From Methyloversatilis sp. (GTDB lineage Bacteria > Pseudomonadota > Gammaproteobacteria > Burkholderiales > Rhodocyclaceae), in the NCBI RefSeq assembly GCF_030698125.1, contig NZ_JAUYNV010000017.1, positions 1 through 64,000 of the forward strand: a DNA stretch of 64,000 nt. Direction: 5' to 3'. Positions 28,369-37,100 of this stretch are shown here, one piece after another (position 1 is the stretch's first letter; every line of letters begins with the position of its first letter). The notes under the pieces are model-generated. The model saw only the letters and a list, made by a program, of their open reading frames with translations. It did no database searches and was not told where the DNA came from. A program made the translations under genes and the position numbers.

Positions 28369-28384
28369 TGGCACAGCAATTGCT
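28369..28384 (+). promoter_or_regulatory. Sigma-54 promoter of the second PEP-CTERM gene
   Basis: TGGCACAGCAATTGCT matches the -24/-12 consensus TGGCACG-N4-TTGCW at every conserved position but one. It is 40 bp before the start codon, giving a leader of about 30 bases. Confidence 0.85.
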
Positions 28385-28423
28385 GGTAATGACTCACGAA
28401 AACCTACAGCGTCAGGAGCTTCC

Positions 28424-29146
28424 ATGAAGTACGCCCTCAACTCAGTCGCTGCGCTCGTTGCATTCGCCAGCACTGCAGCTTTCGCTGCGCCGATCACGCC
28501 GTCGAGTACCGCACTGCAAACCCTGTCGGGTGCCACATTTGGCGGGTCGGGCATTCCGAATACCGCAGTCCAGGTGCTTGCAGTGGACCCGACGATGGCA
28601 GATGTAACCATCGGCCTGACCGCACATCAGCGTTTCACCGGCCCGAATCTGGTCAATAACGGCACCAGCACTTTCGAAGCCGCGACCGGTGTGTCCGCAA
28701 GCCCGCCGTCTTCGCCTGCCGATCCCTACGCATTGTGGAACTTCGCGTTCTATGTGGGTGGTGACGACATTTCGAATTACGTGTTCCGGTTGTACTACGA
28801 CTTCGATCCGGCCAGCGGCACGGACGAAGCCAATCACGGTGTGATCGAGTTTCTCGGTTCGACGTTGCAGGGTGCGGCGATCCAGAATTCGTTCAATCTC
28901 GGTATGGATTTCCTCGCCACGAGCATCCCCGGCGTCATCACCGCACCTCTCGGTTCGTTCTCGCCGACGGTAGAAGGCGAATACACCTTCGCGCTGACCG
29001 CCATACTCGAGCGGGTTGAGGTGGGTCGCGTGGCCATTCTGGTCGACGTCAATAACCCGGGCACGCCGATTCCGGAACCGGGCACGCTTGCACTCGCGAG
29101 CCTTGCGCTGCTCGGTCTTGCCGGCCTGCGCCGCCGCTTCAGCTGA
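28424..29146 (+). CDS. PEP-CTERM sorting domain protein
   Basis: 240 residues: signal peptide (about 1-21, ending AAFA), a secreted body with NYVFRLYYDFDPASGTDEAN, and a C-terminal tail IPEPGTLALASLALLGLAGL then RRRFS. The tail marks it as an exosortase substrate destined for the envelope or extracellular matrix. I do not recognise the body. It has its own sigma-54 promoter and upstream motif, AGGAG before the ATG, and a terminator 38 bp after the stop. Confidence 0.88.
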   Translation: MKYALNSVAALVAFASTAAFAAPITPSSTALQTLSGATFGGSGIPNTAVQVLAVDPTMADVTIGLTAHQRFTGPNLVNNGTSTFEAATGVSASPPSSPADPYALWNFAFYVGGDDISNYVFRLYYDFDPASGTDEANHGVIEFLGSTLQGAAIQNSFNLGMDFLATSIPGVITAPLGSFSPTVEGEYTFALTAILERVEVGRVAILVDVNNPGTPIPEPGTLALASLALLGLAGLRRRFS

Positions 29147-29184
29147 CAGTCGCCTCCGCGCTCGTGCGCGGATGGTGGCCGCAC

Positions 29185-29220
29185 AAAAAGCCCGACCTCC
29201 AGGTCGGGCTTTTTGTTTTT
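29185..29220. terminator. Bidirectional terminator
   Basis: AAAAAGCCCGACCT, a two-base centre, then AGGTCGGGCTTTTT, a perfect inverted repeat with A- and T-runs on the two sides. It can end both the PEP-CTERM gene and the leftward Nit1C operon. Confidence 0.9.
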
Positions 29221-29292
29221 GCGGTGTCTCGTCGTGCCGCGCGCAGGGTTCATGCAAGTCGCCTGCCGCTTCGCGTTGGCCGTGCCGGTACC

Positions 29293-30684
29293 CTACATCA
29301 CCGTCGAATGCGGCTGCAGCGGATGTTCCAGTGTGTCGGCGATCAGGCGCAGCGCGAGGTCGCAGTCGTCGCGCGACATCGGGCCGCCGAGGCACACGCG
29401 CACCGCGTCGGGTGGTGTGCCGTCGGTGCTGAACGCGGCGCTCGCGACGACGCCGACGCCCTGCGTGCGCAGGTAGGACGCGAATTCCACCATCGACCAG
29501 TCGGACGACAGCGGCAGCCACAGGTGAAAGCCTTCCGCGTGCGCGCGCATCGCATGGCGGCCCAGATGGCGTGTGGCCAGTGACTGGCGGAAAACGGATT
29601 CGCTGCGGATGGCGTCCAGCATGGCGTCGGCCGTGCCATCCGTGATCCACCGCGTGGCCAGCGCATTGGTGATCGGCGAACACATGACCGTGGTGGCGCG
29701 CAGCGCGCCGGCCAGGCGTTCCGCCTGGCGCGGGCCGGGTGCGTGCACGAAGGCCGAACGCAGGCCGGCGCCGAAACACTTCGACAGGCCCGTCATGTAA
29801 TAGGTGAGCGCCGGTGCCAGCGTGGCCAGCGGCGGCGGTGTGTCGCGCGGCAGCATGGCGTAGGCGTCGTCCTCGATGATGGGAACGGCGTAACGCAGTG
29901 CCACATCGGCCAGCGCCTCGCGCCGGGCGCGCGTGACGGTCGCGGTGGTCGGGTTCAGCAAGGTCGGGTTGCAGTAAAGCGCGCGCGGTTTCAGCGTCCG
30001 GCACGCGTGTTCGAAGGCGTCGGCGCTGGGGCCGTCGTCGTCCAGCGGCAGCGCATGCAGTTGCACACCGAGCTGTGCGGCGATGGCCTTGATGCCCGGA
30101 TAGGTCAGCGACTCGACGCAGATCAACTCGCCCGGTCGTGCCAGCAGCGACACCAGCGCAGTCAGCGCGGCGTGGATGCCCGGGCACACGAGCACCCGCT
30201 CGACCGCGCACAGCGGCAGCCGGCGACGCAGCCACTGCACGCCGGCTGCGCGGTCGTCACGCGTGCCGCCGAAGTCCTGATAGCGCAGCAGGTCGTACCA
30301 GTCGGACTGCACCATCACCTGCGCCGCACTGTCGCGCAGGCGCGCAATGAGCGCCGGGTCGTGCGGCTCGGGCGGCAGGTTCATCGTCATTTCGGCGCCG
30401 CTGCCGCCGCGCAGCGTCAGGCCGGGTGTGGCCCCGCGCACGAAGGTGCCCATGCCGGCGCGCGAATCGATCAGGCCGCGCTTGCGCGCCTCGGCATAGC
30501 CGCGCGCCACCGTCGTGTAATTCAGTTCGAGGTAGTCGGCCAGTTCGCGCAGCGTGGGCAGACGGTCTCGTGCGGCGAGCCGGCCGCTGCGCACGTCTTC
30601 GGCGATCAGGTCGGCGATCAGCAGATAGGCCGGCTTGTTGCTCGACCGGATACGCTTGAGCCAGATCTGCGCGGTCTTGTCCAT
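29293..30684 (-). CDS. MocR-type (GntR-aminotransferase) transcriptional regulator
   Basis: 463 residues from the ATG at 30684. A GntR winged helix (residues 20-90: LIAEDVRSGRLAARDRLPT, LNYTTVARGYAEARKRGL) is fused to a type-I PLP aminotransferase-like domain. The PLP lysine is in the segment TGLSKCFGAGLR. Such proteins use PLP as part of an effector sensor. It is the last gene of the Nit1C operon (ATGA overlap with the gene before it), so it is a likely regulator of that operon. A catalytic role cannot be excluded. Confidence 0.88.
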   Translation of the reverse strand: MDKTAQIWLKRIRSSNKPAYLLIADLIAEDVRSGRLAARDRLPTLRELADYLELNYTTVARGYAEARKRGLIDSRAGMGTFVRGATPGLTLRGGSGAEMTMNLPPEPHDPALIARLRDSAAQVMVQSDWYDLLRYQDFGGTRDDRAAGVQWLRRRLPLCAVERVLVCPGIHAALTALVSLLARPGELICVESLTYPGIKAIAAQLGVQLHALPLDDDGPSADAFEHACRTLKPRALYCNPTLLNPTTATVTRARREALADVALRYAVPIIEDDAYAMLPRDTPPPLATLAPALTYYMTGLSKCFGAGLRSAFVHAPGPRQAERLAGALRATTVMCSPITNALATRWITDGTADAMLDAIRSESVFRQSLATRHLGRHAMRAHAEGFHLWLPLSSDWSMVEFASYLRTQGVGVVASAAFSTDGTPPDAVRVCLGGPMSRDDCDLALRLIADTLEHPLQPHSTVM

Positions 30685-31544
30685 CAGTCGGCTCGTCGGG
30701 TGAAGCGCTTGCGGGTGATCACGTCGGCAATGCAGAGGCCGTCGGTGCGGCGCACGATGCGGCAGCGATGATGAAAGCCGTCCGGCTCCGCACCGGCGGA
30801 CAGCAGTTCCACACGTACCGCTTCGCCCGGGTCGATATTGCCGTGGAAATACAGCGTCCGCTCGGCGGTGACCGACGCGCGCAGGCCGTACCAGGCGAAC
30901 TCTGCGCGGTCGACCAGGGCCTGGAAGGTGGCGAAGTACAGGAAGCCGGCACCGTTGAAATCGCTGTTCGGGCAGGGCGTGAAGTCGAAGCTGCGCAGTA
31001 CTTCGCCCTCGTGCGCCGCGGTGCGGTGCGCCCGGCCGAGCGACTTCAGTTCGGCTGCAGCCGCCATCAGCGTGGCGTCGCCGGACATCGGGTCTTCGCT
31101 CCCCGGAAGCATCTGCGCCCTGGCGACGCTGCGGTTGCCGCCGCCCGGCTCGCGGCGCACCAGCGCCGACAGCAATTCGATGCGCGCCACGCGCGTGTTG
31201 CCCATGCGTACCGTCTGCGCGCTGAAATGCTGCGCGCGGCCATGCGGCACCAGCCGCGCCAGCAGCGCGAAGGGCGCATGTTCGGCCACTGCATCGAGCT
31301 GCGCCTCGTACAGCCGCACCGCGGTCAGCGCGGCATAGCTGCGGCGGCCTTCGATGTCGGAGAAGGTCGCTTCGTCGCGCCCCTGCGCGCGGGCGATGGC
31401 CATCCAGTGCAGGTGGGCGCATTCCTTCAGCAGCCAGTTTTCCGACAGGCCATACAGCGCCAGTTGCGGCATGCCGGCCTGATAGTGCTGCAGCAGCGCC
31501 AGCGTGGCGCGCGGCTGCAAGTGGTTCGCGTCCTGCATCAGCAT
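30684..31544 (-). CDS. LnmK-like / Pnap_2097-type protein
   Basis: 286 residues from the ATG at 31544, which has GGAGGAGG 8 bp upstream. The double hot-dog pattern (ENWLLKECAHLHWMAIARA; FNGAGFLYFATFQALVDRAE; ERTLYFHGNIDPGEAVRVEL) resembles the LnmK bifunctional acyltransferase/decarboxylase family and the related Pnap_2097 biosynthetic proteins. An acyl-CoA or acyl-carrier substrate is likely; none is shown. It overlaps the flavin oxidoreductase by 7 bp and the MocR gene by one base, so it belongs to the operon. The family call is from remembered motifs. Confidence 0.65.
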   Translation of the reverse strand: MLMQDANHLQPRATLALLQHYQAGMPQLALYGLSENWLLKECAHLHWMAIARAQGRDEATFSDIEGRRSYAALTAVRLYEAQLDAVAEHAPFALLARLVPHGRAQHFSAQTVRMGNTRVARIELLSALVRREPGGGNRSVARAQMLPGSEDPMSGDATLMAAAAELKSLGRAHRTAAHEGEVLRSFDFTPCPNSDFNGAGFLYFATFQALVDRAEFAWYGLRASVTAERTLYFHGNIDPGEAVRVELLSAGAEPDGFHHRCRIVRRTDGLCIADVITRKRFTRRAD

Positions 31545-32812
31545 GTGACGGCCTCCTCCGGTTGAAGATGCCGGGGCGCGAAGGCGGTCACCTGCTCGGT
31601 CAGCCAGGCGGCGTCGCGCGCCACGCCGGAAAAACGGCCCGAGCCCCAGGTGTACAGCCAGGGCAGACCGAGGAAGTACAGGCCCGGTTGCTGTGTCACG
31701 CCGCGCGTGTGCACCGGGTCGCCGCGACCGTTGAATACCGGCGCGTCCACCCAGCGGAAGTCCGGGCTGAAGCCGATGCACCAGATGACACTCGTGATGC
31801 CGCTCGACGACAGGTCGAGCGTCGTACGCTCCGCCGCAGGCGCCCAGACCGGTTCATAGACCGACGGCGGCGGTGCGTCGATGCCGGCGCCGGCGATGTG
31901 CTTGTCGATCGCGGCATTGATGCCGTTGTAGATGCGGTCGGCGTGGTCGAGCGCAGCACCCAGGCCGGGCTGGAAGGTGAGCGTCGTACCATCGAGATCC
32001 TGCAGCAGACCGTACAGTTCCATGCCTTCGAGCGCGAAGCGGCGCAGATCGATGTCGCGCCCGCCGTCGCGGCCGGTCACGTAGTGGTTGGTGTTGTCGC
32101 GCACGCCTTCGCGCAGCGGGTGCTCGGTCACCGGCATGTCGTAGTAATTCATGTCGGCCAGCCAGTCGACCACGTCGCGTCCGCGGTAGAAGCGCGCGCA
32201 GCGCGGCGCATCGCCCACCGCGAGATGCACCTTGCGCCCCGCCAGATGCAGGTCTTCGGCAATCTGCGCGCCGGACTGCCCCGACCCGACCACCAGCACT
32301 TCGCCCTCGGGCAGTGCGGCCGCGCTGCGGTACTGCTCGGAATGCAGTTGCACGATGCCGGCCGGCAGACGCTCGGCCAGCCGCGGCACGATGGGCAAGT
32401 GATAGCCACCGCTGGCGACCACGACCTGATCGGCCGTCCACTCGCCATCCGACGTGATCACGTCGAAACCGCCCTGCGCGCGCGGGCTGACGCGGCGCAC
32501 CGCCACGCCCTCGCGGATCGGCGGCGCAACCTTGCGCCGGAAGGCGGCCAGCCAGGCGTTGATTTCGTCCTTCTTCATGAAGCCGTGCGGGTCCGGACCG
32601 TCATACACATGACCGGGCAGCGCGCACTGCCAGTTCGGCGTGACGAGGCAGAAGTTGTCCCAGCGCTGGGTGCGCCAGACATGCATCGCGCTGTGCTTTT
32701 CCAGCACCAGATGGTCGATGCCGGCCTGCTGCAGGCAGTGGCTCATCGACAGGCCGGCCTGGCCGCCGCCGACGATGATGACCGGCAGATGGGAAGGGGA
32801 GGATGGGGGCAT
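31538..32812 (-). CDS. MSMEG_0569-type flavin-dependent oxidoreductase (Nit1C)
   Basis: 424 residues from the ATG at 32812; a GTG at 32833 overlapping the previous stop is an alternative start. The FAD-binding GGGQAGLSMSHCLQQAG is at residues 11-27, and the NAD(P)H-binding VVGSGQSGAQIAEDLHLAG is near 170. The pair resembles flavin monooxygenases of the FMO/TrkA type. It is one of the conserved Nit1C proteins. A role in oxidising a cluster intermediate is inferred; the substrate is unknown. Confidence 0.88.
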   Translation of the reverse strand: MPPSSPSHLPVIIVGGGQAGLSMSHCLQQAGIDHLVLEKHSAMHVWRTQRWDNFCLVTPNWQCALPGHVYDGPDPHGFMKKDEINAWLAAFRRKVAPPIREGVAVRRVSPRAQGGFDVITSDGEWTADQVVVASGGYHLPIVPRLAERLPAGIVQLHSEQYRSAAALPEGEVLVVGSGQSGAQIAEDLHLAGRKVHLAVGDAPRCARFYRGRDVVDWLADMNYYDMPVTEHPLREGVRDNTNHYVTGRDGGRDIDLRRFALEGMELYGLLQDLDGTTLTFQPGLGAALDHADRIYNGINAAIDKHIAGAGIDAPPPSVYEPVWAPAAERTTLDLSSSGITSVIWCIGFSPDFRWVDAPVFNGRGDPVHTRGVTQQPGLYFLGLPWLYTWGSGRFSGVARDAAWLTEQVTAFAPRHLQPEEAVTC

Positions 32813-32829
32813 GGCAGTGACTCCGTGGT

Positions 32830-33117
32830 TCACTCGTCGAAGGCGAGTACTTCGATCTGCGCATCGGGCTGCATGGCCCAGTGCGCAGCGCGTTGTTCGA
32901 TGTCGGCCAGCTGGTCCAGCGCGGCCGAACAGGCGAATCCGTATTTCGCGCGCACCCGCTCGGATGCGATGTGCAGCGCCTCGCGCACCGACACCATGAA
33001 TTCGGCCAGCGGATAGCAGGTGCCCGGCGCGAAGTAGTCCTTGATCACCAGTGATGGCGAATAGCAGCGGGTTTCGGTCTGGTCGGGCCAGCGGACCCGG
33101 AAGTGCATGGTGGGCAT
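32830..33117 (-). CDS. MSMEG_0570-type nitrogen-starvation protein (Nit1C)
   Basis: 95 residues, MPTMHFRVRWPDQTETRCYS, a small soluble protein with no known catalytic motif. The pattern (IKDYFAPGTCYPLAEFM; SERVRAKYGFACSAALDQL) is that of the MSMEG_0570 family seen only in Nit1-type clusters. The two cysteines in that region could bind a ligand. It lies between the glycosyltransferase (14-bp gap) and the oxidoreductase genes. Confidence 0.85.
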   Translation of the reverse strand: MPTMHFRVRWPDQTETRCYSPSLVIKDYFAPGTCYPLAEFMVSVREALHIASERVRAKYGFACSAALDQLADIEQRAAHWAMQPDAQIEVLAFDE

Positions 33118-33130
33118 GGCGCAGATATCC

Positions 33131-34327
33131 CTATATGGATGCAGGCGGAAGCAGCGACGCCCGGTACAGGTCGGCGTGACGCCGGGCGCTGGCCGGCCAG
33201 CTGAAGCGCCGGCACACTTCGGGCAGTTCGTAGCGCAATACCTCGGCGCGGCGCGGGTCGCAGGCGCGGCGCATCGCGTGGGCGATCGACAGGGCGTCCT
33301 GCGGGTCGGCCCAGCTGACGTCGGTGTCGCCCAGATATTCGGTGAAGGGCGCAGTCGACGACACGACGACCGGCGTGCCGCTGGCCAGCGCTTCGAGCAC
33401 CACCAGTCCGAAGCCTTCGCACGTCGAGGCCATGACCAGCACGTCGGCGAGGCGGAACAGCGCCGGCATGTCGGCATCGGCCAGCGTGCCGGCGATGACC
33501 ACGTCGTGCGCATAGCCCACGGTCAGGCCACTGTCGCGCAGGTCAGCCTGGAAGGCGCGTGCATAGCCGTCGTGGTCGAGCAGGCTGGCGCCACCGGCGA
33601 TCACCAGTTGCGCACCCGGCAGATCGGCCTTGAGCAGCGCGAAGGCTTCGAGCACGCGCCGCGTGTTCTTGCGCTCCTCGACGCCGCCGACGGCGAGGAA
33701 CACCGGGCCGCGCCCGGCGGCTTCGGTGATGCCCAGCCGATGTGCGAGGATGAGGTCGCCGTCGCCCGGCTGTGCCGAGTAGCGTTCGGCGTCGACCCCG
33801 TTGTTGACGCGCTGCGCGTCGATGCCGAAATCGTCGGCCAGCCGGTCGCGCCACAGATCGCTGACGCACAGCACGGTGCGTGCGCACTGCACGCCGCGCG
33901 CCTGCCAGGCGGCGAGCCGGCTGTCGTCGAACTCGTCGAGGTGGTGCACGGTGCGCACGAAGCCGTCGATCAGACCCAGATCTTCCAGTGCGGCCAGCGC
34001 GTTGGCGCTGATGCTGTCCTGCGCATGCAGGATGTCGAATGGCCGGGTCGCCAGACGCGGCGCGAGGTGGGCGACATAGGCGCCGATGCGTTCGCTGACC
34101 ATGTCGACCACGCCGCCGGCGGTGCCGGTCACCGGCACCGGTTCGAAGCTGCACGCCGGCGCGCGGAACAGACGCTGCCCGGGTGCGGCCGGTGCGAACA
34201 TCGTCACGTCGTGGCCGTCGCGCTGCAGCGCCTGCGCCAGTTCCAGCGTGTGCACCACGCCGCCACGCGGATTGACGGAATGCGTCAGCAGGCCGATTTT
34301 CAGCCCCGCCTGCAGTGCGTCAGCCAT
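33131..34327 (-). CDS. MSMEG_0565-type glycosyltransferase (Nit1C)
   Basis: 398 residues from the ATG at 34327, 7 bp after GGAGGCG. A GT4-type retaining glycosyltransferase: N-terminal KIGLLTHSVNPRGGVVHTLE, and a C-terminal EX7E region at about 300 (STCEGFGLVVLEALASGTPV). Its presence indicates that a sugar is added to the Nit1C product or scaffold. It overlaps the AIR-synthase-like gene by 8 bp. Acceptor and donor are unknown. Confidence 0.88.
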   Translation of the reverse strand: MADALQAGLKIGLLTHSVNPRGGVVHTLELAQALQRDGHDVTMFAPAAPGQRLFRAPACSFEPVPVTGTAGGVVDMVSERIGAYVAHLAPRLATRPFDILHAQDSISANALAALEDLGLIDGFVRTVHHLDEFDDSRLAAWQARGVQCARTVLCVSDLWRDRLADDFGIDAQRVNNGVDAERYSAQPGDGDLILAHRLGITEAAGRGPVFLAVGGVEERKNTRRVLEAFALLKADLPGAQLVIAGGASLLDHDGYARAFQADLRDSGLTVGYAHDVVIAGTLADADMPALFRLADVLVMASTCEGFGLVVLEALASGTPVVVSSTAPFTEYLGDTDVSWADPQDALSIAHAMRRACDPRRAEVLRYELPEVCRRFSWPASARRHADLYRASLLPPASI

Positions 34328-35333
34328 GCATCGCCTCCACATCCGCGCGTGCCGTCGACGCGGCGAGAATGAAGGCCTGTTCGGCGACATTCCACAGCAG
34401 CGCGCGTTCGTCCTGCAGGGTCAGCCACACCTCGGGCGATGCGGTCACGCGGCCGATGCGCGCCGCGGCAATGTCGCGTTCGCCGAAGCGCGCGATGACG
34501 CGGTCGGCGTGGGCCGGACGCACCGACAGCAGATAGCCGAAGCTCGGAAAGGACAGCAGCCAGCGCAGCAGCGGCATGCCGTCAGGGCGCGGCACCGCGT
34601 CAAGATCAATCACCGCGCCGACCTTCGAGCACTCGAGCAGCATCAGCGCGGTGCCGATCAGGCCGGCCATGCTGACGTCCTTGCCGGCGTCGCACAGGCC
34701 GGCTTCGGCCAGCTGCGGCAGCAGTTCGATGTCGCCGCGCAGGCGCTCGGCCGGTGCGCGGGTCGAGGCATTCCAGTACGGATAGGGTTCTTCGTACGCG
34801 CCGCGCAGGTCGACCGCCAGGATCAGTTCGTCGCCCGGCTGCGCATTGAAACTGGTGATGAGCCTCTTCGCGCGGCCGAGTATGGCGACCGCCAGCTGGC
34901 CGCGCGCCGCGCGGTGATTGCTGTGGCCGCCGACGATGGGCACACCGTAGCGCGCCGACGCCGCGGCCATGCCTTCGAGCACCGGCGACGAGGCGTCGGC
35001 GCCGTCGCTCCACAGCGCGTCGACCACCGCGATCGGCCGCCCGCCCATGGCGCAGATGTCGCTCACATTCACCATGACGCCGCAGTAGCCGGCGAACCAG
35101 GGCATGCGCGACACGAACTGTTCGACCAGCCCTTCGATGGCGAACAGCAGCCAGCCCTCGCCCGACGGATCGGCGATGGCGGCACAGTCGTCGCCGATGG
35201 CCACGGCTTGCGCCATGTCCTGCATGCCGCCGGGCAGTGCACGGCCGAGTGCCGCCATCACGTCGCCGATGTCGCGCTTGTGCGCGAAGCCGGGGCTGCC
35301 GCGCAGCGCGTCGACGAGGGCGTGCAGATTCAC
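34320..35333 (-). CDS. Sll0787-type AIR synthase-like protein (Nit1C)
   Basis: 337 residues starting at a GTG (35333) that overlaps the previous gene's stop (GTGA). It belongs to the PurM/ThiL/SelD-like ATP-binding superfamily (AVAIGDDCAAI near residue 45; GYCGVMVNVSDICAMGG near 85; VPIVGGHSNHRAARGQLAVA near 130), which phosphorylates or activates amide-type substrates. The true substrate in Nit1C is not known. Longer upstream open frame is overlap with the acetyltransferase gene. Confidence 0.85.
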   Translation of the reverse strand: MNLHALVDALRGSPGFAHKRDIGDVMAALGRALPGGMQDMAQAVAIGDDCAAIADPSGEGWLLFAIEGLVEQFVSRMPWFAGYCGVMVNVSDICAMGGRPIAVVDALWSDGADASSPVLEGMAAASARYGVPIVGGHSNHRAARGQLAVAILGRAKRLITSFNAQPGDELILAVDLRGAYEEPYPYWNASTRAPAERLRGDIELLPQLAEAGLCDAGKDVSMAGLIGTALMLLECSKVGAVIDLDAVPRPDGMPLLRWLLSFPSFGYLLSVRPAHADRVIARFGERDIAAARIGRVTASPEVWLTLQDERALLWNVAEQAFILAASTARADVEAMHG

Positions 35334-35920
35334 GCGGCGACTCCGCTGCGCGCAGTCGTCGAGCGCGTGACGAAGCCGCTGAACACGTCGAAACACGGCG
35401 GGTAGTGATCGAGTTCGGCCTGCATCAGCCAGTGCGCCCGGCCGTGCAGGGTTTCCGGCTGCAGTGGCTTCCAGTGCAGGCGACGGAACAGCGGCAGGTT
35501 CTGCGCCTGCACGTGGGCGAGGAAGGTGTGGCAGCCGCGCGCATGCGCACTGGTCACCGCGAGCCGGATCAGCGTCGCGGCCAGCTTGCCGTGGCTGCGG
35601 AATGCCGGCGCCACCGCGAGGCGCGAGCCCCACCACAGGCCAGGTTCGCCGGAGCGCCGGTCTTCGTGGATGCGCACCGTGCCGACCACCTGGTCCGGCA
35701 TGCCGCCGACCTGGGTCACGGCGACGATGAGCTGGGCATATGCATCGATGGCGTCGATGTCGTCGCCGTCGAACACGCCCTGTTCCTCGCAAAACACCGC
35801 GCGCCGCAGGCGATGCGCTTCGCTGCGCTCCCACGCGCTGTCCGCCCACTTGATGCGGAATTCGCACGGCGCGAAATGCGCCGGCAGTTCGCAGTACCCG
35901 ACCGGGTCAGCGTGCAGCAT
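35330..35920 (-). CDS. MSMEG_0567-type N-acetyltransferase (Nit1C)
   Basis: 196 residues from the ATG at 35920. A GNAT-type acetyltransferase: SEAHRLRRAVFCEEQGVFDG near residue 35, and the acetyl-CoA loop RLAVAPAFRSHGKLAATLIR near 105. It overlaps the radical SAM gene by 14 bp and the next gene by 4 bp. The acceptor amine is unknown; it is presumably part of Nit1C product formation. No membrane segment or signal. Confidence 0.87.
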   Translation of the reverse strand: MLHADPVGYCELPAHFAPCEFRIKWADSAWERSEAHRLRRAVFCEEQGVFDGDDIDAIDAYAQLIVAVTQVGGMPDQVVGTVRIHEDRRSGEPGLWWGSRLAVAPAFRSHGKLAATLIRLAVTSAHARGCHTFLAHVQAQNLPLFRRLHWKPLQPETLHGRAHWLMQAELDHYPPCFDVFSGFVTRSTTARSGVAA

Positions 35921-37100
35921 GGTGAGCGTCCCGTTTTTCGTACGACGACAGCGACGAGCAGGCGCCGCATTTGCCGCAGCCGGCCTTGATGTCGGTCGAG
36001 CGCAGGCCGGCATCGGACAGCATCGCGCCCAGCGGTTCGAGGATGGACCGCATGAAGGCCGGGCTGGGCGCCGGGTGATCTTCCAGCGGCGTGCCGCTGA
36101 TCGGCACGAAGGGCACGACGAAGGGATACACGCCCAGGCCGATGAGTTTCGCGCTGATGTCGAGGATGGCGTCCGTGGTGTCGCCCAGCCCGGCCAGGAT
36201 GTAGGTGCTCACCTGGCCGCGGCCGAATACCGCGACCGCCGCCTCGAACGCCTCCATGTAGCGCTCGATCGAGACCGTCGCCTTGCCCGGCATGATCTGT
36301 TCGCGCAGCGCCGGCGTGACCACTTCGAGGTGCATGCCCAGACTGTCGATGCCGGCCGCCTTCATGCGCGCGAACCAGCGGTCACCGTCGTCACCCCCGG
36401 GCGGCTCGCACTGCGCCTGTATCGGCAGGTCGACCGCGGCGCGCACGGCGAAGGCGGAATCGCACAGCACCTGCGCGCCGCGGTCCGGCGTGGCCGGCGT
36501 GCCGGTGGTCATGACCATGTGCTTCACGCCATCGAGCAGCACCGCGGCGCGGGCGACTTCGGCCAGCTGGTCCGGTGTCTTGTGCGCAATGGTGCGACCG
36601 GCCGCCAGCGACTGGCCGATCGAGCAGAACTTGCACGACTTGCGCCGGCTTTCATACCGGATGCAGGTCTGCAGTACCGTGGTCGCGAGCACGTCGGCGC
36701 CGTGCAGCGTTGCGATGTGCGAGTAGGGCACGCCATCCAGTGTCTGCAGCGCGTAGAAGCGCGGCTGTTCAGGAAAGCGGATCTGCGCGATCGGAATGCT
36801 GCCGCGCTTCAACTGCACGCGGCCGTCTGCGTCCGGCGCTTCGGCGATGAAGGGCGAGTTGAAGGCCGAGCCCGTATGCACCGGCACCATGATGGTTGTG
36901 CCGTCCACCGTCACCGCCTTGTGATCGGACGGCCCGGCACCGCCGCGCCGGCTCGGTGCGCCGGCGCCCGGATCAGCCAGCCGCAAGCCGAACGACTGCA
37001 GTTCCGTCATCAGCGCCGTCGCCTGCTGACGGTCGGTCGATGTGCGGTTCGATGTGCGGTGCGATTCGCGGTCCGCTTCGATAATCGGTGGGGTGCTCAT
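35907..37100 (-). CDS. MSMEG_0568-type radical SAM protein (Nit1C)
   Basis: 397 residues from the ATG at 37100 (GGAG 8 bp upstream). It overlaps the nitrilase 3' end by 128 bp; an ATG at 37010 would reduce this to 38 bp but has no ribosome binding site. The expected CX3CX2C is replaced by [14 protein letters not shown] (C146, C156, C159: CX9CX2C). A C-terminal CGKCGAC (about 380) may bind a second Fe-S cluster. Followed by [20 protein letters not shown], as in lipoyl/biotin synthase-like families. Reaction unknown. Confidence 0.85.
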   Translation of the reverse strand: MSTPPIIEADRESHRTSNRTSTDRQQATALMTELQSFGLRLADPGAGAPSRRGGAGPSDHKAVTVDGTTIMVPVHTGSAFNSPFIAEAPDADGRVQLKRGSIPIAQIRFPEQPRFYALQTLDGVPYSHIATLHGADVLATTVLQTCIRYESRRKSCKFCSIGQSLAAGRTIAHKTPDQLAEVARAAVLLDGVKHMVMTTGTPATPDRGAQVLCDSAFAVRAAVDLPIQAQCEPPGGDDGDRWFARMKAAGIDSLGMHLEVVTPALREQIMPGKATVSIERYMEAFEAAVAVFGRGQVSTYILAGLGDTTDAILDISAKLIGLGVYPFVVPFVPISGTPLEDHPAPSPAFMRSILEPLGAMLSDAGLRSTDIKAGCGKCGACSSLSSYEKRDAHHAAR

